Made by a program: the position numbers and the translations under genes. This document shows positions 10,084-19,852 of a DNA stretch of 64,000 nt, piece after piece. The stretch comes from Bedellia somnulentella (taxonomy: Eukaryota; Arthropoda; Insecta; Lepidoptera; Bedelliidae), in contig OY755170.1 of assembly GCA_963576735.1 (NCBI GenBank), positions 11,578,567 through 11,642,566 on the forward strand, in the 5' to 3' direction. The notes below the pieces were generated by a model that saw nothing but the letters and a program-made list of their open reading frames with translations, had not been told where the DNA came from and made no database searches. Every line of letters starts with the position of its first letter. Position 1 is the first letter of the stretch.

Positions 10084-10444
10084 TGTGTAGTGTCGGCATA
10101 GAATAGCACTACCCCATTTCTTCCGGTGGGTGTCGTAAGAGGAGAATAACGGTATTGGGGTTTTTAAGAGATTGTTGGGCGATTCGGTGGGAAACCCAGC
10201 ACCAACAACCTTTATTTCACCATCTTTTCAACACGGAAATTCCCAAAGTGGCTGAGACTACCCCTTTACGGGATTTATAGCAGTGAGTATATGTATGTAT
10301 GCATGTATATGTATATGTTGTGTTGTACATGTGTATGTGTTTTTGTTGTATTTTATATGTGTTTTTTTGTGTATTGTATTTGTAAAATAATTGTTTTTCA
10401 TGTGCCTACAACGGCGAATAAACGTATTTTCTTTCTTTCTTTCT
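10084..10444 (+). mobile_element. Retroposon (SINE or 5'-truncated LINE end), copy 1, with 11-bp duplication
   Basis: Perfect copies of atatcaaacgc flank the insert (10,073-10,083 and 10,445-10,455). The 5' 210 bp match a second copy at 56,832-57,073 closely (tagtgtcggc, ggtattgggg, gggatttatag and gtgagtatatgtatgtatg are shared). This copy continues through a T/G-rich stretch to gcgaataaacgtattttc and a CTTT tail, which looks like a polyadenylation region and 3' tail. No long frame is present. Confidence 0.8.
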
Positions 10445-10455
10445 ATATCAAACGC

Positions 10456-11195
10456 ATCCGTAGCCTAGCTGCATAGCACATTTCTGGTGGAATGGCACCC
10501 TAAGGCTTGGAATAATGCTATAATTCTAAATGAATATTCTGAATATGCTAATGTGACTTAATTGATTTGCATATTTATTTATTTGTTCCAAAAAACATAA
10601 TAATTACAGGCATAACCTAATGCGATAACATTTTAAATTAAATGTTAACAAATTAAATTCATGACACACTCTTACTTATTATAACATAGATATTTCAAGG
10701 CAAAGCAGTGATTGTGAAGTCACCCAGGTGACTTCACAATCACAACATTTTCTGCAATATCACGCAAAGCCACTAGTGCTCGTACAAGGGAGCACTCCTG
10801 CAATAAATAAGTGCGCGACTGTGGTAAGGCTAAAATTTTACCCTGTCGTCGTCTCAGTGTTCCATTCCGCACTTTCAAATTTATTAAACTCAGTATTAAA
10901 AAAATTGGAATGATACCTCGCATTACTTTTATTAAATATAAAATTAAAGTTAAATCCCTTAAAACTTGCATTGCATTTACAACCCACCATACCTACACAA
11001 AGATCCCTGAATTTAAAATAAAAGTATTTGCCCACTGTCTAAATAAATTAATTCTACATAAAACATTATTAAATAAACATGTTGGCAAATTTATCGATAT
11101 GTTTCTATTCTGATTCTTTAATGCATGATACAACCCTAGGTCAGCCATTTTAAGTGCCAATAGGTCACGCCCCCTGCTACGCTCTAAGAGTGTTT
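10456..11195. other. Unassigned A+T-rich sequence inside the P-like element
   Basis: Apart from the palindrome at 10,708-10,743 I see no gene or recognisable element. Open frames of up to 100 codons (for example 10,811-11,113) have no conserved motif and are most likely chance. The segment may be the 3' non-coding part of the P-like element. Confidence 0.4.
10708..10743. repeat. Near-perfect palindrome, 17-bp arms with 2-bp centre
   Basis: gtgattgtgaagtcacc (10,708-10,724) is followed after CA by its exact complement (10,727-10,743). It lies in otherwise featureless sequence. It could be an internal repeat of the P-like element or a MITE remnant. Confidence 0.8.
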
Positions 11196-11246
11196 AGGGC
11201 CCATCCGTAGTGTAGAGTCATTCATCATTCTCCTGCCCTTATCCCA

Positions 11247-12489
11247 CTAGGTGGGTTCGGCACAACATGTGTTTCTCTTCCATTCGTCTCTGTCATACGC
11301 CATTTCGGAGCTTACAACTTTTATTCCCATATCATCGTTCACACAGTTCATTCACACTTTCTTTGGTCTTCCTCTTCCCTTGTATCCATCTACACTCATA
11401 TTCATCACTTTTTTAGTCACATGCATTTCATCCCTTCTCATTACATGACCATACCACCGTAACCTATTACTTCTAATCTTTTCTGTCACTGGAGCCACTT
11501 TCACACTTCCTCTTATAAACTCGTTTTTAATCTTATCTATTCTTGTCACACCACACATCCATCTCAACATCCTCATTTCTGCTACGTGCATTTTGCTTTC
11601 ATCCGTTTTTTTCATTGCCCAACATTCACTTCCATACATCATGACAGGTCTTATCACGGACTTGTAGATTTTCCCTTTTAATGTCAGGGGCATCCTTCTG
11701 TCGCAAACTGTACCTGAGACCTGTCTCCATTTCATCCATCCTGCATTTATCCGGTTTCCCATGTCACGGTCAATGTTGCCGTCATTTTGGATCACTGATC
11801 CGAGATACCGGAAGTCGGAGCAGACTGGTAAAGGCTCACCGCTTAATGCGATTTGCGAGAAACTGGTTGTGCCACCGAAATCGCTGTACAGGTGCTCTGT
11901 TTTGGTCCTGCTTATCTTCAGTCCGACACTCTCCAGTCTCTCCCGCCATTTTTCCAGCCTGCTCTGGATCTCGGAGGGATCTTCACCAACAAGTACAATG
12001 TCATCCGCGAATAGCATACACCAGGGTGCCTCCTCCTGTATGTCCGATGTCAAAGCATCCATAATCAGGAGGAACAAATACGGGCTTAAAGCCGATCCCT
12101 GGTGTAAGCCTACCGCCACATTGAACCTGTCGGTAACGCCGGCTTCAGACCGGACTTGCGTCCGGGCTTGGCCATACATTGCCCGGATCAGATGCAGGTA
12201 TTTCCCAGGCACTCTTCTCTCTTTCAAAGCCCACCACAGAACCGTTCGCGGTACGCGATCGTATGCCTTTTCTAGATCAACGAACACCATGTGCAAATTT
12301 CTGTGGACACGTTTGTATTTTTCACACAGCTGTCTAAGTGCGAAAATGGCGTCCATTGTCCCCCTTCCAGGCATAAAACCGAACTGGTTCTGGGTTACCT
12401 CGCTTTCCTCTCTCATACGTCTCTCTATTAATTTCTCCCACACTTTCATACTGTGCGACATCAGCTTGATCCCCCTGTAGTTGCCACAT
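11247..12489 (-). pseudogene. RTE reverse transcriptase domain
   Basis: The minus-strand frame enters at VQECGNYRGIKLMSHS, next to the hAT MITE, and reads QNQFGFMPGRGT, FVDLEKAYDRVPR, GLHQGSALSPYLF and the catalytic FADDIVL, then LKISRTKTEHL, FRYLGSVI, the thumb and the RTE tail RLRWYGHVMRR. A TGA at 11,352-11,354 replaces the expected Trp codon after GRGRPKKV. Reading through it, the same frame continues as expected (DRDEWK, CCAEPT) to a normal stop at 11,247-11,249. The enzyme would copy the element RNA at a nicked target site. The catalytic pair is intact, but the copy is interrupted upstream. Confidence 0.92.
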
Positions 12490-12497
12490 TCTTGTAC

Positions 12498-13241
12498 TAG
12501 ACGTGGGCGTTATATCACGTCACTAGATACAATAACCTGTGACGCGATATGTAACTGAATCACTAGTTTCGAACCAACTTAAAAGTAGTGATTTTTGTAA
12601 ATACGTTATTTGGGCGATATAGACATAAAGACATAAACAAATATTTAGCAAGACGGGGCTCACAATTATTAACGCCGCACACAATTGAAGACACAAATGC
12701 CCAATTGACGTATTTAAATGTTAATTTAGATCCAAAAAGATTTTTGTGTAAATAACCAAACAAAATAGCTATACAGTATAAATAAAAGTGCAAAAACAAA
12801 TGACAGTGAAATCGTTGAAAAAGTGTAAATAAACTTGTAAATATATCAAACATGTAAATAAACTGTAAATATTAATAATCATTGTATATACAATCAAATT
12901 AACTTTTAAATACGCCTGCATTAATAATTTTATTAAATCATAGTTTCATAGTAAACACTAATCAACCATAAATATATGTAATGCAGTCAGTCCTAAGCCT
13001 AAATAAAGTATGAAGTGAAGTTAATTTATTGATTTAACTGTATAGCTACAACACAAAACAGTGATTTAATTTATTTCCGTTTCGTGTGAAACTGTATAGT
13101 TGGTGGACGTATCTATGCAAACAATCACAGTAGCTGAATGAAATAGCTAGTTACAAAAATCACTAGTTTTATAACAGGTGATGCCGACCAAGTCACTGTT
13201 TTCGTTACGTTTCTTGAAAATCATGTAATGACCCACACCTA
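12498..13241. mobile_element. hAT-like MITE with 8-bp duplication inside the LINE
   Basis: Perfect 8-bp copies of tcttgtac flank the insert (12,490-12,497 and 13,242-13,249). The ends are tag.cgtggg-like: tagacgtgggc on the left and, read inward from the right, taggtgtgggt. An 8-bp duplication with short T/CA-G-GTGGG-type ends is the hAT pattern. Taking out the 744 bp plus one duplication (752 bp) puts the upstream and downstream LINE coding pieces back in one frame, which confirms the boundaries. There is no transposase frame. Confidence 0.9.
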
Positions 13242-13249
13242 TCTTGTAC

Positions 13250-13585
13250 ATCACCCTTGTTTTTATAGATGGGCACCAATGCACTGTTGCACCATTCATC
13301 GGGGATAGCTTCTTCTTGTAGCAACTTATTGAAGAACAGCGTCAGCCACTTCCATGCATCCGCTTTCAAATACTTCCATACCTCTACTGGTATTTCATCT
13401 GGCCCACTAGCTTTTCCATTCTTCATACCTTGCACAGCCCTTTTCACCTCATCCAAAATCACTTTTTGAACCACTCCCATATTGATTGAGTTTATTTCTT
13501 ACTCTCCACTCCACTCGTTCTCTTCATTCATTAACTTTTCGAAGTATTTCTTCCAACGTTTCTTAATATCTTCTTCATTCGTTCA
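13250..13585 (-). pseudogene. RTE linker and RT entry segment
   Basis: The minus-strand frame reads VKRAVQGMKNGKASGPDEIP and VEVWKYL, the conserved block just before RT, then EEAIPDEWCNSALVPIYKNKGDVQ, where the hAT MITE interrupts it. It lies between two in-frame stops (13,583-13,585 TGA; 13,499-13,501 TAA) that separate it from the endonuclease frame. The stops are point changes: the flanking residues remain RTE-like. Confidence 0.88.
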
Positions 13586-14971
13586 AACATTTCCCTCATC
13601 ATCTTTTATACACCTAATACGCAAAATATCTTTAGCATTCCTTTGTCTTTCTTTCGCTAACCGAAACAGATCTTTTTGACCTTGTGGGCCGTCAAGTGAT
13701 TTGTTCAGCTTGTCTTGTACTTGGGCCCTGGCAATAGCAACTGCTCTTTTTGCATTCCTCTTACATTCCGAATAATGCACCTTTTTACTTTCTTTCAGCA
13801 GTGTATTTCTTGCTTCCACGTTCTTCCATTCCTTAAATGCAACTTTCTTCTTTTTCAGCGCACTTTGAACCTCGTCATTCCACCACCACGTTTCTCTATC
13901 TATCTTCCCTTTCCCTTTCGTTTCTCCAAACACTTCCTTTGCTGACTTCCTTATACATTCTGCCATTTCATTCCAACATTCATTCACCTCTTTTCCTTCC
14001 ATATTTTGCATTTGTATCATCTTATTGACTACTTTCTTTCTGAACTCCCTTGCATACTCTTCTTTTTCCAGCATATACCATTTAATCTTCGATGGGGGTT
14101 TTTGTTTATTTTGCACGGTTTTTACTTTAAACTTAAGATCTAAGACCAATAATCGATGTTGTGATACTACAGCCGTTGCCGATTTGCGTTTTATCAGGAA
14201 ATAGTCTATTTGTGTTTTGTGGTTGCCGCTATTGTAAGTTATTAAATGTTGTTGTCTCTTTTTGAAAAATGTGTTCATTAATGCTAGGTCAAATGCTGAG
14301 GCAGCTTGTAACAATCTTTCCCCTTCCTTGTTTCTCACACCAAAGCCCCATCCTCCATGTATTCGCTCATATCCTACGTTCATTCTTCCTGCGTGCCCAT
14401 TGAAATCTCCTCCAACGTAAACTACGTCATCTTTCAAAACATTCATCATGACCCCATCGAAATCCTCCCAGAACTGATCTTTCAATGCTTCGCTACATCC
14501 ACTCTGGGGTGCATATGCACTAACTACACTTATCGATCTTTCTTCAAAAAGCAATTTAATTACAATCAATCTATCATTCACTCTATCAACATCTATAACA
14601 CATTCCTTCATTCGACTATCTAATACTATCCCCACACCATTCCTCTTCCCATCGCTTCCACAATAGAAAATTTTGTAGCCACACCCAATTTCCCTTGGCT
14701 TCGTTCCCTTCCACTTCGTTTCTTGCAGACACGCAATATTTATCCTTCTTCTTTCTAATACATCCGCTAGTTCTCTCGCTCTTCCAGTCATAGTCCCTAC
14801 ATTCAAGCTCGCACATCTCAATCTTACTTCTCGGACTTGCTTCTTACGTCGCACCCGTCCCTGATGCGACAACCCTTGTCCATTTCCCACAGCCGCCGGG
14901 TGCTGCGCCTGCGCGTCGCCTCGGGGGTACGCCCTAACATTCTCAATATCTCCAACTATACTTTTACCCAT
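13583..14971 (-). pseudogene. RTE endonuclease region
   Basis: This minus-strand frame of 462 codons carries the exonuclease-endonuclease-phosphatase fold that nicks target DNA for priming. It shows SLNVGTMTGR (Asn), CLQETKW (Glu), SAYAPQSG, VGGDFNGHAG (Asp, Asn), the RTE-typical NSGNHKTQIDYFLIKR (Asp) and a His block near HRLLVLDLKF. A basic coiled linker follows. The catalytic residues that I can identify are all present. The frame ends at a TGA inside the linker (13,583-13,585). The ATG at 14,971 is followed by an unconserved leader, so the true start is uncertain. Confidence 0.9.
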
Positions 14972-15066
14972 GTTGTTAGAGATTCGGCAAGGATTTTACG
15001 ACCGGCCGCCAGCCTGACATCAACCCTCCTTCGGCATCCCTGTTTTGTTTGATTTCGGAGTACTGT

Positions 15067-15168
15067 TTCTCCTAGACGGGTTGCGAACCAACGCTTACGG
15101 TGCCCATCCCCCCGATGCTGGTTTGATTTCGAAATTTCCTTCTCCTAGACGGGTTGCGAACCAACGCT
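15067..15168 (-). repeat. 73-bp tandem repeat in the 5' region of the LINE
   Basis: ttctcctagacgggttgcga starts at 15,067 and again at 15,140, and the similarity covers the following ccaacgct. It lies upstream of the endonuclease frame. Tandem 5' repeats in LINEs can carry promoter activity; here that is only inference. Confidence 0.7.
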
Positions 15169-17599
15169 AAGGAAGCCCATCTCTCCCTCACCATACTCCT
15201 CACTGGGGACAACCCCCTCACTGGGGATCTCAATAGTGGCATAGCAAAGCCTTAGAGACCTCCAGAGAACGTTATGTGCCCAAAAGCTGGCTTTACGATT
15301 TTCCCATATTGGGTCATATTCCACCTGCTCAGCGACAACAGGGTGGGTGTGGCGGTCGAATTTTCAATTTTTTGAGATTTTCTCACTAACTATTGGGCCT
15401 ACATCGGTGTTTAGGCACTCAAAAGATCGGATTAAGCGAAAGCTATCAAATACAATAGAAAAAAGTGGCAGTTCGCCTACAAAAAATTAAAAAAAAAAAA
15501 TTTTCAATTTTTTGAGATTTTCTCACTAACTAGTGGGCCTATATCGGTGTTTAGGCACTCAAAAGATCGGATTAAGCGAAAGCTATCAAATACAATAGAA
15601 AAAGTGGCAGTTCGCCTACAAAAAATTAAAAATAATTAATTTTCAATTTTTTGAGATTTTGTCACTAACTATTGGGCATCGGTGTTTAGGCACTCAAAAG
15701 ATCGGATTTAGCGAAAGTTATGAAATACAATAGAAAAAAGTGGCAGTTCGCCTACAAAAAATTAAAAATAATTAATTTTCAATTATTTGAGATTTTCTCA
15801 CTAACTATTGGGCCTATATCGGTGTTTAGGCACTCAAAAGATCGGATTAAGCGAAAGCTATCAAATACAATAGAAAAAAGTGGCAGTTCGCCTACAAAAA
15901 ATGAAAAATAATTAATTTTCAATTTTTTTAAGATTTTCTCACTAACTATTGGGCCTATATCGGTGTTTAGGCACTCAAAAGATCGGATTAAGCGAAAGCT
16001 ATCAAATACAATAGAAAAAAGTGGCAGTTCGCCTACAAAAAATTAAATATAATGTATTTTCAATTTTTTGAGATTTTCTCACTAACCATTGGGCCTACAT
16101 CGGTGTTTAGGAACTCAAAAGATCGGATTAAGCGAAAGCTATCAAATACAATAGAAAAAGTGGCAGTTCGCCTACAAAAAATTAAAAATAATTAATTTTC
16201 AATTTTTTGAGATTTTGTCACTAACTATTGGGCCTATATCGGTGTTTAGGCACTCAAAAGATCGGATTAAGCGAAAGCTATCAAATACAATAGAAAAAAG
16301 TGGCAGTTCGCCTACAAAAAATTAAAAATAATTAATTTTCAATTTTTTGAGATTTTCTCACAAACTATTAGGCCTATATCGGTGTTTAGGCACTCAAAAG
16401 ATCGGATTAAGCGAAAGCTATCAAATACAATAGAAAAAGTGGCAGTTCGCCTACAAAAAATTAAAAATAATTAATTTTCAATTTTTGAGATTTTCTCACA
16501 AACAATTGGGCCTATATCGGTGTTAAGGCACTCAAAAGATCGGATTAAGCGAAAGCTATCAAAAACAATAGAAAAAAGTGGCAGTTCGCCTACAAAAAAT
16601 TAAAAAAAAATTAATTTTCAATTTTTTGAGATTTTCTCACTAACTATTGGGCCTACATCGGTGTTTAGGCACTAAAAAGATGGGATTAAGCGAAAGCTAT
16701 CAAATACAATAGAAAAAAGTGGCAGTTCGCCTACAAAAAATTAAAAATAATTAATTTTCAATTTTTTGAGATTTTCTCATTAACTATTGGGCCTGCATCG
16801 GTGTTTAGGCACTCAAAAGATCGGATTTAGCGAAAGCTATGAAATACAATAGAAAAAAGTGGCAGTTCGCCTACAAAAAATTAAAAATAATTAATTTTCA
16901 ATTTTTTGAGATTTTCTCACTAACTATTGGGCCTATATCGGTGTTTAGGCACTCAAAAGATCGGATTAAGCGAAAGCTATCAAATACAATAGAAAAAAGT
17001 GGCAGTTCGCCTACAAAAAATTAAAAATAAGTAATTTTCAATTTTTTGAGATTTTCTCACTAACTATTGGGCCTACATCGGTCTTTAGGCACTCAAAAGA
17101 TCGGATTAAGCGAAAGCTATCAAAAACAATAGAAAAAAGTGGCAGTTCGCCTACAAAAAATTTAAAAATAATTAATTTTCAATTTTTTGAGATTTTGTCA
17201 CTAACTATTGGGCCTACATCGGTGTTTAGGCACTCAAAAGATCGGATTAAGCGAAAGCTATCCAATACAATAGAAAAAAGTGGCAGTTCGTCTACAAAAA
17301 ATTAAAAATAATTAATTTTCAATTTTTTGAGATTTTCTCACTAACTATTGGGCCTATATCGGTGTTTAGGCACTCAAAAGATCGGATTAAGCAAAAGCTA
17401 TCAATTACAATAGCAAAAAAGTGGCAGTTCGTCTACAAAAATTAAAAATAATTAATTTTCAATTTTTTGAGATTTTCTCACTAACTATTGGGCCTTTATC
17501 GGTGTTGAGGCACTCAAAAGATCGGATTAAGCGAAAGCTATCAAAAACAATAGAAAAAAGTGGCAGTTCGCCTACAAAAAATTAAAAAAAAATTAATTT

Positions 17600-19830
17600 T
17601 CAATTTTTTGAGATTTTCTCACTAACTATTGGGCCTACATCGGTGTTTAGGCACTCAAAAGATCGGATTAAGCGAAAGCTATCAATTACAATAGAAAAAA
17701 AGTGGCAGTTCGTCTACAAAAAATTAAAAATAATTAATTTTCAATTTTTTGAGATTTTCTCACTAACTATTGGGCCTTTATCGGTGTTGAGGCACTCAAA
17801 AGATCGGATTAAGCGAAAGCTATCAAAAACAATAGAAAAAAGTGGCAGTTCGCCTACAAAAAATTAAAAAAAAATTAATTTTCAATTTTTTGAGATTTTC
17901 TCACTAACTATTGGGCCTACATCGGTGTTTAGGCACTCAAAAGATCGGATTAAGCGAAAGCTATCAAATACAATAGAAAAAAGTGGCAGTTCGCCTACAA
18001 AAAATTAAAAATAATTAATTTTTAATTTTTTGAGATTTTCTCACAAACTATTGGGCCTATATCGGTGTTTAGGCACTCAAAAGATCGGAATAAGCGAAAG
18101 CTATCAAATACAATAGAAAAAAGTGGCAGTTCGCCTACAAAAAATTAAAAATAAATAATTTTCAATTTTTTGAGATTTTCTCACAAACTATTGGGCCTAT
18201 ATCGGTGTATAGGCACTCAAAAAATCGGATTAAGTGAAAGCTATCAAATACAATAGAAAAAGTGGCAGTTCGCCTACAAAAAATTAAAAATAATTAATTT
18301 TCAATTTTTTGAGATTTTGTCACTAACTATTGGGCCTATATCGGTGTTTAGGCACTCAAAAGATCGGATTAAGCGAAAGCTATCAAATACAATAGAAAAA
18401 AGTGGCAGTTCGCCTACAAAAAATTAAAAATAATGAATTTTCAATTTTTTGAGATTTTCTCACAAACTATTAGGCCTATATCGGTGTTTAGGCACTCAAA
18501 AGATCGGATTAAGCGAAAGCTATCAAATACAATAGAAAAAGTGGCAGTTCGCCTACAAAAAATTAAAAATAATTAATTTTCAATTTTTGAGATTTTCTCA
18601 CAAACAATTGGGCCTATATCGGTGTTTAGGCACTCAAAAGATCGGATTAAGCGAAAGCTATCAATTACAATAGAAAAAAAGTGGCAGTTCGCCTACAAAA
18701 AATTAAAAATAATTAATTTTTAATTTTTTGAGATTTTCTCACTAACTATTGGGCCTATATCGATGTTTAGGCACTCAAAAGATCGGATTAAGCGAAAGCT
18801 ATCAAAAACAATAGAAAAAAGTGGCAGTTCGCCTACAAAAAATTAAAAATAATTAATTTTCAATTTTTTGAGATTTTCTCACAAACTATTAGGTCTATAT
18901 CGGTGTTTAGGCACTCAAAAGATCGGATTAAGCGAAAGCTATCAATTACAATAGAAAAAAAGTGGCAGTTCGCCTACAAAAAATTAAAAATAAGTAATTT
19001 TCAATTTTTTGAGATTTTCTCACTAACTATTGGGCCTACATCGGTCTTCAGGCACTCAAAAGATCGGATTAAGCGAAAGCTATCAAATACAATAGAAAAA
19101 AGTGGCAGTTCGCCTACAAAAAATTAAAAATAATTAATTTTCAATTTTTTGAGATTTTCTCACTAACTATTGGGCCTATATCGATGTTTAGGCACTCAAA
19201 AGATCGGATTAAGCGAAAGCTATCAAAAACAATAGAAAAAAGTGGCAGTTCGCCTACAAAAAATTAAAAATAAATAATTTTCAATTTTTTGAGATTTTCT
19301 CACAAACTATTGGGCCTATATCGGTGTATAGGCACTCAAAAAATCGGATTAAGTGAAAGCTATCAAATACAATAGAAAAAGTGGCAGTTCGCCTACAAAA
19401 AATTAAAAATAATTAATTTTCAATTTTTTGAGATTTTGTCACTAACTATTGGGCCTATATCGGTGTCTAGGCACTCAAAAGATCGGATTAAGCGAAAGCT
19501 ATCAAATACAATAGAAAAAAGTGGCAGTTCGCCTACAAAAAATTAAAAATAATTAATTTTCAATTTTTTGAGATTTTCTCACTAACTATTGGGCCTATAT
19601 CGATGTTTAGGCACTCAAAAGATCGGATTAAGCGAAAGCTATCCAATAAAATAGAAAAAAGTGGCAGTTCGTCTACAAAAAATTAAAAATAATTAATTTT
19701 CAATTTTTGAGATTTTCTCACAAACAATTGGGCCTATATCGGTGTTTAGGCACTCAAAAGATCGGATTAAGCGAAAGCTATCAAATACAATAGAAAAAAG
19801 TGGCAGTTCGCCTACAAAAAATTAAAAATA
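17600..19830. repeat. Satellite segment duplicated at +4,850 bp (22.4-24.7 kb)
   Basis: Rare variants recur with a constant shift: 17,643 to 22,492, 18,903 to 23,753, and tgtctagg at 19,461 to 24,311. The shift equals 34 normal units plus the shortened unit at 19,761. The two copies are nearly identical, so the duplication is recent. Confidence 0.75.
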
Positions 19831-19852
19831 TCGATGTTTAGGCACTCAAAAG
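19761..19852. repeat. Truncated satellite unit (92 bp)
   Basis: The landmark spacing here is 92 bp instead of 140. The unit goes directly from attaaaaata to tcgatgttta, missing 48 bp that are present in the otherwise matching segment near 24.6-24.7 kb. The deletion is therefore private to this copy. Confidence 0.9.

Larger units (their letters stand above)
3898..11218 (+). mobile_element. Degenerate P-like element with nested insertions (boundaries tentative)
   Basis: The THAP exons and the P-type transposase body lie between two inverted sequences: actctacacta.ggat.g.ccct at 3,898-3,920 and its reverse complement at 11,196-11,218 (20 of 23 positions agree). P elements carry terminal repeats of about 31 bp, so these are plausible ends. 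I cannot see an 8-bp target duplication, and the right end abuts the 3' tail of the RTE LINE. Removing the SINE, the LTR element and the retroposon leaves about 4.4 kb, a normal size for an autonomous P-like element. The transposase identity is firm; the ends are not. Confidence 0.45.
11219..15350 (-). mobile_element. RTE-clade LINE, nearly full length, defective
   Basis: On the minus strand there is, in order, a 5' region with a 73-bp tandem repeat, an apurinic/apyrimidinic-type endonuclease, a linker, a reverse transcriptase and a short 3' tail rich in atga (ending near 11,219). One open frame encodes both domains, as in RTE elements. Length without the nested hAT MITE is about 3.4 kb, normal for the clade. 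The 5' end faces the satellite array, which starts at 15,359. In-frame stops at 13,583, 13,499 and 11,352 and the MITE at 12,498-13,241 disable it. Confidence 0.9.

Noticed and set aside
10708..10743. Palindrome as a transcription terminator
   Set aside because: Rho-independent terminators are a bacterial feature; here it is only an inverted repeat in insect DNA.
10811..11113. 100-codon frame
   Set aside because: A+T-rich, basic composition with no conserved block; several overlapping frames in both strands are equally open.
4111..11160. Similar direct sequences ctagatcggccatcttaatt (4,109) and ctaggtcagccattttaagt (11,137) as P-element terminal repeats
   Set aside because: They are in direct, not inverted, orientation, so they cannot be terminal inverted repeats; they may be subterminal motifs or chance.
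11681..12480. Plus-strand frames of 127 and 239 codons
   Set aside because: They lie antisense to the RTE reverse transcriptase, whose motifs are unambiguous on the minus strand.
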